DNA of 64,000 nucleotides from assembly GCF_014529535.1 (NCBI RefSeq), contig NW_023503823.1, positions 1,178,001 through 1,242,000 of the forward strand, in the 5' to 3' direction. Origin of the DNA: Bradysia coprophila. Lineage: Eukaryota; Arthropoda; Insecta; Diptera; Sciaridae. Numbering within the stretch: the stretch's first letter is position 1; the number at the start of each line of letters is the position of its first letter. Of the stretch, positions 12,632 to 22,271 are shown one piece after another. A program made the translations under genes and the position numbers. The notes below the pieces were generated by a model that made no database searches, had not been told where the DNA came from, and was given only the letters and a program-made list of their open reading frames with translations.

Positions 12632-12710
12632 GAACTCTAGCCGTCCAGATTTTACGAGACGAACCTACGCGAAACTCTAGACGTCCAGATTTTACGAGGC
12701 GAACCTACGC
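12632..12710 (+). repeat. tandem duplication of a 39-40 bp unit
   Basis: Unit one (12632-12670) and unit two (12671-12710) share cgtccagattttacgag and cgaacctacgc with about three differences. The sequence ctacgcgagcaaa after the second unit is repeated in inverse as tttgctcgcgtag near 12823-12836. Confidence 0.65.
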
Positions 12711-14062
12711 GAGCAAACTCTGTCATATCTATTTTCACTGGCGTTTATTTGCGCACCTATCGTATTACTTCGTTCTAATTCCTTCTATTGGACATCGATA
12801 GCGAATAACACCTGTCCCAATATTTGCTCGCGTAGATTTTGCAATGGTAATTTGCAATATTGCGGGAAATTTATAACGCATTCCCTGAACTAGAACTAAC
12901 CGGTGGTCAGACAACTGAAAATATACTGAAATATACTAAAAACCCATAGACCCATGGGAGATTTAAAATTTGTTGGTTTCGAAAGTATGAACCCAGTGAT
13001 AATTTAACCTATTTAATAGTGAGAAAAATTAAGGTTTCAAAGGGTGGCCCAGTGTTTATTTGGTTGTGAATGTTTTCATAAAAGTGGTTCTTAAGTCCTT
13101 ATCAACTACACTACAGGTGAATTACATGATTGAATATATCAATTTTGAAAGTAGTTAACAGATTAACGGACTTGTAAGCAAACTCCATATCGAATAAAAC
13201 TGAAAGCTTATGTGCAACGAAAAACTTACAAATTGTAAGTTCTAGAGTTTCAACGAAACAATAACAGATGTCTCCACAAATTTTAACGAAACGTTATCGT
13301 CAGGTCTTTTTTGGTTGATGTCTTAAATAAATGTTCTAAAACCTATCACTTGAATGAAACGAAAATTTGCTTCAAGCTATCATATTTACTAAATATAAAG
13401 TCGTTATTGACGGAATGCATTTTCTGTAAACAGGCTCGATGAAGCGGGTAACAGTGGCAGAGTCGTTTTGTCGTTGCGTCATTTTGCGACAAAGTGGTTC
13501 AACGAAAAAGTGACAGTTGAGAAAATTCTAAATTAGATTTTTTGTTTTGATGTGGTTGATTGTGATGATTTTTCGTTTTCTTTCGTACAAAAGTATGAAA
13601 ATTTGTGATTTTATTATCAACAATAAGCTTACAAAATGTAGTAAAATTCGTGTATAGTGTTCTACAAAAAGTTAAAATCCGCGTTCAATGTTCTCATAAA
13701 CATACAAATCCAAGGCAAATGTTCTCCAAAAATTTCCTGTGATTGATTTAAATTAGATTTTCTCAGTTCAGGTTTGTGCTGTTGCGAGAATCAGCTATGA
13801 AAAATTGCGGACATTAGCTAGGAACATTTTGAATATTATTTTGCTAATTTAAAGCCTCAAACCAACCTGATTTAAATTAGATTTTATCGTTTCAGACAAG
13901 GTTTAAGCTGTAGTGAGCAGTACTTAGGAATATCTTGATTATTTTTTGCGTTCAATCAATTAAATCCAATTCTAAGAACGTCACATTCAAAAATGTTGCG
14001 CTAAAAAAATTCCATTTTTTTTTTAATAAAACAAAGTGCAACATTATTTATAGAGTGTTACT

Positions 14063-14220
14063 GTGGATTTACATAGCAACGTAAAAGTGACAGATGCAAA
14101 AATTTTCTCATACGGCAACTCGAAATTTCATTCATAATTTTAATTTTATGAATGAACTTTCGGGTTGCAGTATTTAAAAAACATTGCATCTGTCACTTTT
14201 ACGTTGCTATGTAAATCCAC
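14063..14220. mobile_element. nested palindromic MITE with perfect 36-bp TIRs
   Basis: Positions 14063-14098 are the exact reverse complement of 14185-14220. They begin GTGGATTTACATAGCAACG. The centre also folds (ttcattcataa against ttatgaatgaa), making one long hairpin. It sits inside the larger inverted-repeat element 13429-14512. Perfect arms suggest it arrived later than its host. Confidence 0.75.
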
Positions 14221-14243
14221 GGTTATGATGAAAGAGAAGAAGA

Positions 14244-14388
14244 TATTTTGACAAGTACCCCAAGGTAAGTTAAAATAAACTGGTCTTCTGTCCTCTCGCT
14301 CTCAACGTACCACGTTGAAAGAAAAGCAATTACTTTGACAAGTACCCCAAGGCAAGTTATAATAAGTAGTCTTCGGTTTTCTCGCTCT
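14244..14388 (+). repeat. tandem pair, about 89-bp spacing
   Basis: The sequence tttgacaagtaccccaaggt, then aagttaaaataa, then tctcgctct (from 14244) is repeated from 14333 with caaggcaagttataataa and tctcgctct. Both copies lie near the right end of the 13429-14512 element. Confidence 0.6.
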
Positions 14389-15233
14389 GATCATAACAGT
14401 CTATTTATTCAAAGCGAAAAAAAAATTCCAAATTTTACTACAGAACCACTTTGTCGCGTTTTATCATGTCGATTTCCGTCTCTGCCACTGTTACTGCTTC
14501 ATCAAGGCTGTTTAGAGTAAAGTAGACTAGCAGTCGGTTTGACGACACACCTGAATGCAATTTGGTGCAAAGCGCTTAGTAATACAAATCAAAGATTTCT
14601 AAAATCTGTTTCCATTTTCACTAGTAATTTATTTATACAAAAAGTGGCCGTTTCGATGGGCTGTGATCTTGAACATATGATCCGTGAACGTCTACTTCTT
14701 AAATGCCTGCTCCTTAAACGTTTGCTTCTAGAATGATTGTGTAAACGCAGAGGCAATTTCATCTCGAGAAGAATTGAATTGGTTTGGAACGAATTCACTC
14801 TTGAAAGTGGCAATATCGTCACCAACCAATAACCGAACACTGCAATTCCAAGATTTAGTCGATTGGTCCGACAAAGTGTGTATTGTATGCTTCGTGTTGC
14901 GACAAATCGTGTTGCAACGACGGAAGTGTTTTTATTTTACGCGTCGCAATTGAATGTCCTTGGACACATTCGAAAGCAATTACTTAATCTGACAGCAGGT
15001 AATGAATGTGCATCGTGGTAATAAAAATTAAAATCGTCTTTGCGACGTCAGCTTTAGAATCTCTATTGCGTACCAAACGTTTTTAATTCGAAGGTTATGC
15101 TGATTGCTTGTTGAGAATAGAGTATTCTAAGGAGTATAGAATTAAATTGCCACTTACATTTTGATTTAAATCATTTAATTTAAAAAATAATAAATCGATA
15201 AAAACAACACTGAGCTAAAATCAAGGTTAAAGC

Positions 15234-15239
15234 TTTATT
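15234..15239 (-). terminator. candidate poly(A) signal of the cysteine-rich gene
   Basis: TTTATT on the plus strand is AATAAA on the minus strand. It lies about 200 bp past the stop codon at 15441-15443. The spacing is reasonable for a 3' UTR, but no other evidence supports it. Confidence 0.3.
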
Positions 15240-15440
15240 AAGGCTTAATTTAAAGTTTATTGTCATGGAATTAGAATATTTTGATTAAAACTTAAGCCTT
15301 ACACATAAACTAATTTGAGCATAGTGACAATCCAACAATAACACTCGTCGAGTGTAACTCTAGCTACAAACAGCAAAGGTACATGTTGAGTGCATTGAAA
15401 TATTTCGACTTCTTATGGGAATGTTGTGTGCACTCCTTCA

Positions 15441-15874
15441 CTACAAATCACAAGAATCGCACCCATCACAACAATCGCCGACATCACCTCCATCACAACA
15501 ACAACTAATATGAGGACAGCAACATCCGTCAGCATCAGTGCAGCAACCATTCTCACCGCCGCAACAACAACACTCGACACAACATTTACCACAGCAATCT
15601 CCACAACTTTCCCAAAAATCAAAACAACATCTGAAAGACGCAAATGTACAATCTAATAGTCACCAATGATAGAAGTATCAATGGAGTCAGTTTTACAGTG
15701 TTAGGCAGCAATCGCTGTCGGTAGTATCGGTTGCACTGGTATAATAATAATATTCACAGCAGTCACAGCCATCTTCACGTTTACGTCTTGCGTTTTCTTG
15801 TTTTTTCTCTATTTCCTCTGCACCGGGATTTAACGGATCGGTATTGTTCAATCTGGGTGGAGTGGTGATCACAT
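15441..15874 (-). CDS. very cysteine-rich C-terminal module, two exons, unrecognised protein
   Basis: On the minus strand, an exon at 15874-15697 is preceded by the acceptor tttgattttag and followed by the donor GTAAAA. A 66-bp intron (15696-15631) ends in tctttcag, and the last exon (15630-15441) ends in TAG. The frame is maintained across the junction. The first exon has an acidic/basic linker (AEEIEKKQENARRKRED) and then GCDCCEYYYY. The second is dominated by CC, CCC and CCCC clusters spaced by G, D and E, for example SCGDCCGKCCVECCCC. There are 28 cysteines in roughly 85 residues, and the end is CDGCDSCDL. The first exon begins in phase 1, so at least one upstream exon is needed. The exon at 21502 ends in that phase. 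Possible roles are metal binding or a structural or secreted Cys-rich protein. A distant likeness to I-mfa-type Cys-rich tails is only a guess. Antisense low-complexity CAA/CAC repeats on the plus strand are its shadow. Confidence 0.6.
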
Positions 15875-15889
15875 CTAAAATCAAATTCA

Positions 15890-16060
15890 ATGAACCTTTT
15901 AATACTTATTATTCTTAAAAAATCTAAAAAAAATTTATAACTTTTAGGAATTTCAGAAATTCAAAAAAAAAATCCTAAAAATTCCCAAAAGTTCTTTAAA
16001 GTTCTTTAAAATCCTTTAAAACTTTTAAATGTTTCTGAAAGTTCTTTTGAAAAAAATATA
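15890..16060. repeat. A/T-rich degenerate short repeats
   Basis: Successive near-copies of motifs such as aaagttcttt, atcctttaaaac and ttctgaaagttctttt occur without a fixed period. They lie just upstream of the Cys-rich exon pair and are non-coding. Confidence 0.4.
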
Positions 16061-16133
16061 TTGAAAAAATTCAGAATAATCAATGTATTAACAACGTTGC
16101 AAAAATTATTATTAAGCCCTACTTAAATGTTAA

Positions 16134-16960
16134 GAGGCATAACTTTTGAACACACAAAATTTTGACTTAAATATGTAGATTTTCTGTCACTTATTTGCTG
16201 AAATCAACTTCTACAATGAATGCACTGGTAATCAGCGTATAATAATCAAGGCTGAAATCGTTTAAATTATAAAAAAATTATTTTATTATTAGGATCAAAA
16301 ATTTGGCTGCCCATATGTCCACTTTACTGAAAGTAGCATTTTAATCGAAATGACATCATTTTTCGGAAATGATTCGATTTAGTGTGACGCCATTTTATTA
16401 TATTTTGATAATGCTTAAACTCAGCGCCGCCTTTTCCATATGGGCCAAATGGGCAAATGCCCGTGGCGCCCGAAGTGGAGCAACATAACATGGCGCCCGA
16501 GGTCTTTAAAAAAAATTAGCTTTACTAAATTGGTGCCTATTTTTCCCAAAAGCGAGCATTGGCACCCAAAAGCTAAAAGCGGCACTGTTAAACCTATTGC
16601 ATTTGTGAAATTTAAAGATTTATTTTAAATATTTGTGACCGCAATTCCAACCGAATCAGTGGCAGTTTTTCATATAATACGCTCTTGTGTTGTGATATTT
16701 TTGGTGATGTCGGGAAAGTGAGCAGTTTTGTGAAAATTTTAGCTCAAAACAGAGGTACTTTAATTTCAATATTTTATTAACATTTTATTAATTTCTGGAA
16801 AATGTAAGACCGCAATTCCAACGGCGAAAGTCCATATTACCTTTCTGAAGCATATTCGAATCATTTTATATGACTTTCTAAGAGATTCATCGACAGTTTT
16901 CGGGTCGTTTTTTCGGGTCGTTTTTTCGGGTTTTGTGGTAGGAAAAAGTACCGATGCCTC
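16134..16960. mobile_element. TTAA-flanked (piggyBac-type) non-autonomous element, about 827 bp
   Basis: The left end TTAA-GAGGCAT (TTAA at 16130-16133) and the right end ATGCCTC-TTAA (TTAA at 16961-16964) are inverted. TTAA target sites on both sides are the known piggyBac signature. The last 19 bases aagtaccgatgcctcttaa recur at 57071-57089 on a second element. No transposase is present, and a hAT-type MITE (16422-16587) lies inside. Confidence 0.55.
16422..16587. mobile_element. hAT-type MITE, copy 1 (partner at 22684-22849)
   Basis: The ends CAGCGCCGCCTTTTCC and gcggCACTG fit the hAT pattern CAGNG. The flanks cttaaact (left) and ttaaacct (right) look like a damaged 8-bp duplication. The whole 166-bp sequence aligns in inverse orientation with 22684-22849, sharing gggcaaatgcccgtg, the gcgcccga block and caaaagctaaa. 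Confidence 0.65.
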
Positions 16961-16964
16961 TTAA

Positions 16965-18075
16965 TGTTGGACGTAGGTATTATTGATTAACTGACATATA
17001 TAACGCTATATCTGGACTAATATAGTTATGTTCTGTTTGTGTAATTAAACTGGTTCGAAAAAAGAAAAAACAAATTTGTTGTTTTGAGTTAAGTAAAAGC
17101 TCTGTGCGTTTGTTATATTTATTCAAATATATGAAAACGTTGCCAAAAGAAAAATATCGATCATTTTCATTATACGGTACTCGTTAACGTAACCACACTT
17201 AATTGTTCGTTAAGTAGTCCCTAACCTCAATTAATTGACGTTAACTGCGTTCAATTTACTGGTTTTTACATGAAAATCGTTCGTTCAATTCAGCTGTCTG
17301 ACAGCTGTATCTGCCGTTTACAAGGTCATGAAAATGATGTATAAATTATCAGCTCGATTCCTGTCAGCGCTGCTAAATTTAACAACTGTCAGTTAAATTT
17401 ATCCGACCAAAAAATCAGTGTCGAAGCTATAATAAATTTAACGATCGATAAATTTAACCGAATTTTATAATAGAGTTAACTTTATCAGCTCCGTTAAATG
17501 CTGACGGGAATACGGCTATTGTATATCCAACAAAAAACTAACTTGGGTGGCGTAGTTAGTTAAACTCCTCCATGTCAACTTTCAAAACATTTGATATCGG
17601 GCTTGGTGAAGTGAGAAAAAATTGAATCACAAATAACAGATGATTCGACTTTCGTCTCCATGAATGTTTATTTCTTAGGCCATATTTTCCATATTTTCCT
17701 TTATTTGTAAAATTGCCTAAGACTGTTGTCCTCAACATCCGCGCCTCTTTGTTTTTGTCAAATTTTCTTTGTAATTTTTAATTTCTCGTCTTTCTTATGG
17801 AAAGGCAACTGCGTCACGAACTTCGTTTCCGCTACAGCCTAGATGTTGGTAATTTCTATGAATCAAGTATGACGACATGAAATGGCACCGGCGCGACTGT
17901 ACCCCCTGTACCCACAACGAAAACAAGAATACCATTTCGTCGCTATATGATATGTTGTTTGACTTAACCATTCTCATTTTCATACATTTTCGCAAGTATG
18001 ACATCAGAAAGGTTGTATCAAACAATACGAATTATGGTGAAAATTCAAAATCCTTCGATTTTCCTTAAAATAATT
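16965..18075. other. non-coding interval between Cys-rich modules
   Basis: No splice-bounded coding exon was recognised on either strand. An imperfect inverted repeat joins about 17351-17390 (tatcagctcgattcctgtcagc) to about 17478-17518 (ctccgttaaatgctgacggg), which may be another degraded MITE. Confidence 0.4.
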
Positions 18076-18225
18076 TCACAATTTCATAACTAATTACTCA
18101 GCCAAAATTAAATAAGCCGGTTGCCATGTGACAAAATGGCATAATGACAGTTGTATTTTTATCACATGGCGACACGCAACATGTTTATTTACTTTTTGGC
18201 TGAGTTATTAGTTATTAAATTGTGA
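18076..18225. mobile_element. 150-bp MITE with about 33-bp TIRs
   Basis: The left arm TCACAATTTCATAACTAATT, then actcagccaaaa, pairs with ttttggctgagttattag, then ttattaaattgtga, at the right. Inside, gccatgtgaca and the tcacatggc copy form a second inverted repeat. No convincing target-site duplication is visible. Confidence 0.65.
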
Positions 18226-19815
18226 ACTAATGAAAATATTTAACTTTTGTAAACAATTTTGACAGATAGGCGAGATGTCAAACTGAAGTATTTGTGATTT
18301 TTTGTGACAGCTGTCAAAACCATTTCACGAAAGAATTCTTCATTTGACACTTCCTGCAAGTTCTTTGTTTAAATAAAATTCTTCTTCAAAACATTTCCCT
18401 GATGATATGAGATGACTGACAGATACTGCTGTCATTTCTCTGGGTTTCAGCAATTAGGAACAACCATTGATGGAATTTTTCAAACACTTATCTTATCTAA
18501 TAAAAATAAACAAGAAATATGGCTGCTCCGTCGCGTCATATATTCCTTTTTCGTTTTTGAGATTAATTGTTAATTTCTTTTCATTTCACTTCATTGATTG
18601 TTTAAGAAAATCAATTGCGGGTATTCGCATGGTTGTGTGAAACTACAGTAAAATTAACTAGAATAACGGCACATCTTTATGAAAAAACTGACATGATCCT
18701 GACAGCCGGCATATTTTTTTTGTTTACTGTTGAGTGTCATACACATACAGCAAATATCCACACAATGTTTACATATATGGTTGACCTTCAACGAGTATGT
18801 AGTATGTTATATAAATACACAGTCTGGTATAGGCATCTTATGCTCGTGTATGTGTAAAGTGCACAAAATTAAATAGATTTTGTTGATTGCAATTTATTAA
18901 AATGAATATTGCCCTACCCGCAAATTCATTTTGATTTGTGAATATCGACATTTCTTTGAATGAGTATAAACAATCACAAACAGCCAAAGTAAAATTCTTA
19001 AACTTTACTGTATGAAGTTCAACGTACGACGAACAAATGAAGACTGGCTCCGCTATAACATTCAGCAATTTGAGTTACAATCGAAAATCCATCGTATTCT
19101 CATTTCAGCGCAGACATTGTGAACGGATGAAATGCTTTTAATGTGTTATGTGCATATTTTGTTCAAATTTTCTGTGTAAACAAAGTTGGAAAGTCCAAGA
19201 TCATGACGTTGGTATTGGTATATAGAAATTTATCACTGAATTAATTCATATGTGAGACAGTGTCTCACTGAGACACCCACTTTTGAAATTGCAGAGTTAA
19301 TATTGGTATTTATTCGATGAAAATAACATCAATGGAACTTCCACCTGGGCTTGAAAAATTTGTAAGTAGCAACTGCATTCGAATTATACGGACGCTAATA
19401 GTAACATTACCTACCCATACTTGGGATTATAGCACTTGTCTCGGCTACGCCTTAATCGGCAAATTTCACACAAGAAGTACCATTACCATCATTTGCCCCA
19501 TTGGTGTGCGTGTGCGAGAACCCACTTTATCTCCATAAAACATATAGGTAATGGCGACATTACCCATCTGTTTTTCGCACTCGAAGATAATAATAGTTTA
19601 TGCTGCGACTTCTATTGGAATAAATTAAATCTATTTGCATATTGCGTTGGAATGTAACTAATAATGCTGATAAAGAAGTAGTTCAATTGAAAATAAAACA
19701 AAAACATTTTAAACATTTCTTATCAAAAAATAACATTTTGATTTGCATATAAATTTGCATTGATAACGTCAATTTTAGACCATCATGTCAGTACTATTTT
19801 TACAGCAATTGTTGA
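18226..19815. other. non-coding, nothing recognised
   Basis: AT-rich DNA without a supported exon. It would be intronic if the minus-strand cysteine-rich gene splices from 21502 to 15874. Confidence 0.4.
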
Positions 19816-19891
19816 TCATAATGAACCAAATATGCATCCTATTAGGCCAGCAGCACCTCCTACTATCCAAACTAAACATGGGTCACCACAT
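19816..19891 (-). CDS. terminal exon: CGDPC plus hydrophobic tail
   Basis: On the minus strand, the acceptor ataattttcag is followed by a 76-bp exon that starts in phase 2 and ends with TGA. It encodes CGDPCLVWIVGG, then AAGLIGCIFGSL. The last 19 residues are a glycine-rich hydrophobic stretch long enough to be one membrane segment or a C-terminal anchor. The preceding exon (20807-20669) ends in the matching phase at GTAACG, so the join reads FCV-CGDPC in frame. The intron would be 777 bp. The small size makes chance a real possibility, but the phase match and composition argue for a real exon. Confidence 0.5.
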
Positions 19892-20087
19892 CTGAAAATT
19901 ATGTCAATTTTAAATTTATCTATAGGAAACCTTGGTTGGCGCCACAATGTTTTTCAGTACTTCATTCTTTACACTCATTTGTACTCTAGTGTGACAGATA
20001 GTTTTATACAATTCTATTCCATTTCTAGTACATTAAATGATACATTTCGTCATATTCGTCCTATTAGGGCATGGGACGATGTACTAG

Positions 20088-20198
20088 TTTACTCTGAAAA
20101 CTACAAAAGCACCATCCTTGTTCACATAGCTGAATACTGAATACGGATGTTTAGTGAAGTTTTACTCTGAAAACTACAACAGCGCCATATTCAGCTAA
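20088..20198 (+). repeat. direct duplication, spacing 73 bp
   Basis: The sequence tttactctgaaaactacaa, followed by agc(a/g)ccat, occurs at 20088 and again at 20161. Both copies are followed by an agctgaata or attcagcta segment. They lie in the predicted intron of the Cys-rich gene. Confidence 0.5.
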
Positions 20199-20589
20199 AG
20201 AAAATTTGCTGAGAAGTGGTGAAAACGTCAACAGGATCCATGTTTTTTGTGAACTAAGATCCCTGCTATGACATTTCAGGGGAACATGTCACAGTGAAGT
20301 TAATTTACCAGCAAAAAGCAAAGTGCTGCAAAAAAAGTGTGGGCCTCGACGGGCCAATGTGGGTTTACTGTAATATTAAGTTTAATATTTGTTTGTTTGT
20401 CTCTGAAGCCCAGACGATTTGCTATTTGACGCGTGAAGGGGTAACGTTTAATTTTGACGGAAGAAAACATGTTTGAAAGAGAAATTTACCTATGACGCGT
20501 GAAAATATTTTATAAGAAAAATTTATTCTGACGCATAAAATTATATTTTTCATGCTTGAAAATATTATTGAGACGGAAATATTTTGAAA

Positions 20590-20628
20590 ATATAGTAATC
20601 CCGAGCGAAGCCGGCGGTAAACCACTAG
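20590..20628 (+). repeat. possible Helitron-like 3' end
   Basis: The sequence cgagcgaagccggcggtaaa, then ccactagt, is GC-rich against its surroundings and ends in CTAGT, which fits the CTRRT rule for Helitron termini. The hairpin is weak and no 5' TC end was identified, so this is only a suggestion. Confidence 0.2.
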
Positions 20629-20668
20629 TGTGAAAATAAAACATGAAAAAAATATAACCGAACGTTAC

Positions 20669-20807
20669 ACGCAAAACCAAATATTCTGAGGACCACATAC
20701 TTCTTCAGGACCAGCTGGTCTACAACAGCGATTACAAAATCTACTAGTGTTAGCATTTTCTCCAGCTATTAAAAATTCCGTGGTCGAAATTGGTTCCTGA
20801 GTAATAA
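20669..20807 (-). CDS. internal exon with CNRCC motif
   Basis: The minus-strand acceptor taatttccag at 20808-20809 opens a 139-bp exon in phase 1. It encodes ITQEPISTTEF..., then SRFCNRCCRPAGPEEVCG, then PQNIWFC, and leaves two bases (gt) before the donor GTAACG. A stronger-looking donor GTATGT lies inside (at 20700-20699), but using it leaves no matching acceptor among the exons found. Upstream, the exon ending at 21502 supplies exactly the one base needed. Six cysteines, including C-x-x-CC, suggest a small disulfide or metal-binding domain. The family is not recognised. Confidence 0.5.
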
Positions 20808-21501
20808 CTGGAAATTAATGATTGAAAGGTATTCAAAACCGATTTATAAATAAATGCTTTTTGTAACCTGTTGTTGCCATTTATATAAACTGTTTGCAAT
20901 TTTTGGAAGATGATAAAAAAATTTACACCGCAGAGTTTTGCAGAATGAATTACACGTCTATACTCTATAAAGGTGATGATTCAAATGTTGGTATGTACTA
21001 CTTTCAAACATTTACCATTTTGTCACGAAAGAACCTTTTGCCTTGCTCGATTAATTTTTGTTTACCGTTTACATGAGTATTTCTTTATGGTGCTTTAACT
21101 GACTCTCTTGGAAGTGCTGACACTTGGGGTTTATTAACCAGTGACAGACGACAAGGACAGTATTATCGGGTCTATTACTTCAATCGATCAAAGTATTTTT
21201 AATCTGTTGATTTTAAATCTTGTACTTCAATTTTTTAAACATGTATTTTACTATATATAAAGGACCATTATTACCCACAGCTTGTCATTATTTTTGTCGT
21301 CGTTATCGACAACAGATGAATAGCCGTATGTGACAGATTAATGTGATACAACTGCAGGTATGAGGCTCATTAAAACCCAGTGTTCTTATGACAAACGAAT
21401 TTAATTGAAAAAAGGAATACTTTCCTACGTCACACTATCATCAAGTTATTCAAACATGTTGCATTAACATGAAATCAGTTCGAATTTCATAACAAACTTA
21501 C

Positions 21502-21748
21502 ACGACGAACTGTTCGGCACGAGTTGATTTTTTTTTGAAGGAGCGACGGGTTTTTTAAATCTACTAGCACTATTGTATGGTGGTACACCAGCACACTGTG
21601 TGGTTGAATGGCGTTTAATTATACATGTGGTCGCAGATTCGATATTTTTTCGATAATTCTTAGTCTGTTCGTGACTCTGAACAACGTTCCACAAAATTTT
21701 TTGCTTTTCGGTGTGGTTAGGACTCAACCTATCTTGCTCGTTTCCCTT
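21502..21748 (-). CDS. candidate 5' coding exon of the cysteine-rich gene (5' end unknown)
   Basis: An open frame on the minus strand runs from just after a stop at 21751-21749 to a perfect donor GTAAGT at 21501. It encodes a hydrophilic, Lys/Ser/Thr/Asn-rich segment with TTCIIKRHSTTQC and SRFKKPVAPSKKNQLVPNSS. It contains no in-frame ATG, so the start must lie in an unseen upstream exon, or the 5' limit is misplaced. It ends in phase 1, which fits both the exon at 20807 and the exon at 15874. This gives two alternative in-frame continuations. A TATA-like gggtatatagaag lies close by on the same strand (about 21749-21761), which would place transcription start here and conflicts with the lack of ATG. 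The case is unresolved. Confidence 0.4.
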
Positions 21749-22080
21749 CTATATACCCATTGAAGAGTATAACCTAAAGTGAATCATAACTAGCCGATCC
21801 ATAAAGCAATCGTCTTTTCTACCAATCCACAACGCGACGAGATTTCGTGTGGTTTTTGTGGAACAAAAAAAAATCATGTAAAAGTTTCTATTTGCTTTGA
21901 GTTCAGTTTATTCTTTTGTTTAATTTTCATCTTATCTTATCTGGAATTGGATGAGAAGTGTGTTTGGTTAGATGTTTCTCCAATTATCACCAGATAAGTT
22001 AGTGCTAGTCAGTATTTGACTTTCAACAGTTTCACTACTTGTGTTCATTGTGAAGTCAGCACCTAACATCACTTTAAGAC

Positions 22081-22087
22081 TATAAAA
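22081..22087 (+). promoter_or_regulatory. TATA box of the P450 gene
   Basis: TATAAAA lies 185 bp before the ATG at 22272. The expected start of transcription would be near 22110, giving a 5' leader of about 160 bases. It is inferred from sequence and position only. Confidence 0.45.
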
Positions 22088-22271
22088 GGTGTCAAAGGTA
22101 CTGTGATTGTAACACTCCAATTAAAATGCTAACATACAACCAGTTTAAAAGACTAACTAAACACACATCACAATTCTTATATTATTCTTCGTCTAATTCT
22201 ATACCCAGAGACAGAATTGGGAGCTACATTTACATTGAATTTGTACAATTTGTTGGGAGTTTCTTTTCATC

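Larger units (their letters stand above)
13429..14512. mobile_element. 1.08-kb non-autonomous DNA transposon with about 70-bp TIRs
   Basis: The left end (13429-13500) reads AACAGGCTCGATGAAGC, then gggtaacagtggcagag, and ends acaaagtggttc. The right end (14442-14512) is its reverse complement with scattered differences. TA is present on both sides (13427-13428 and 14513-14514). Inside are a direct repeat (gatttaaattagattttctc near 13744 and gatttaaattagattttatc near 13869), a nested palindrome (14063-14220) and a tandem pair (14244-14303 and 14333-14388). No transposase frame was found, so it must have been moved in trans. Confidence 0.65.

Noticed and set aside
15426..15656. Thr/Ile-rich plus-strand and Val-rich minus-strand frames
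   Set aside because: They are shadows of the Cys-rich reading frame, which alone joins in frame across a canonical intron.
19760..20140. 126-codon plus-strand frame
   Set aside because: Overlaps the antisense Cys-rich exon and a direct repeat, starts at a non-ATG codon, and has no domain or splice support.
21749..21800. Short ATG-initiated leader that could be spliced to the Cys-rich 5' exon on the minus strand
   Set aside because: It would need a 45-bp intron without a pyrimidine tract, shorter than any convincing intron in the window.
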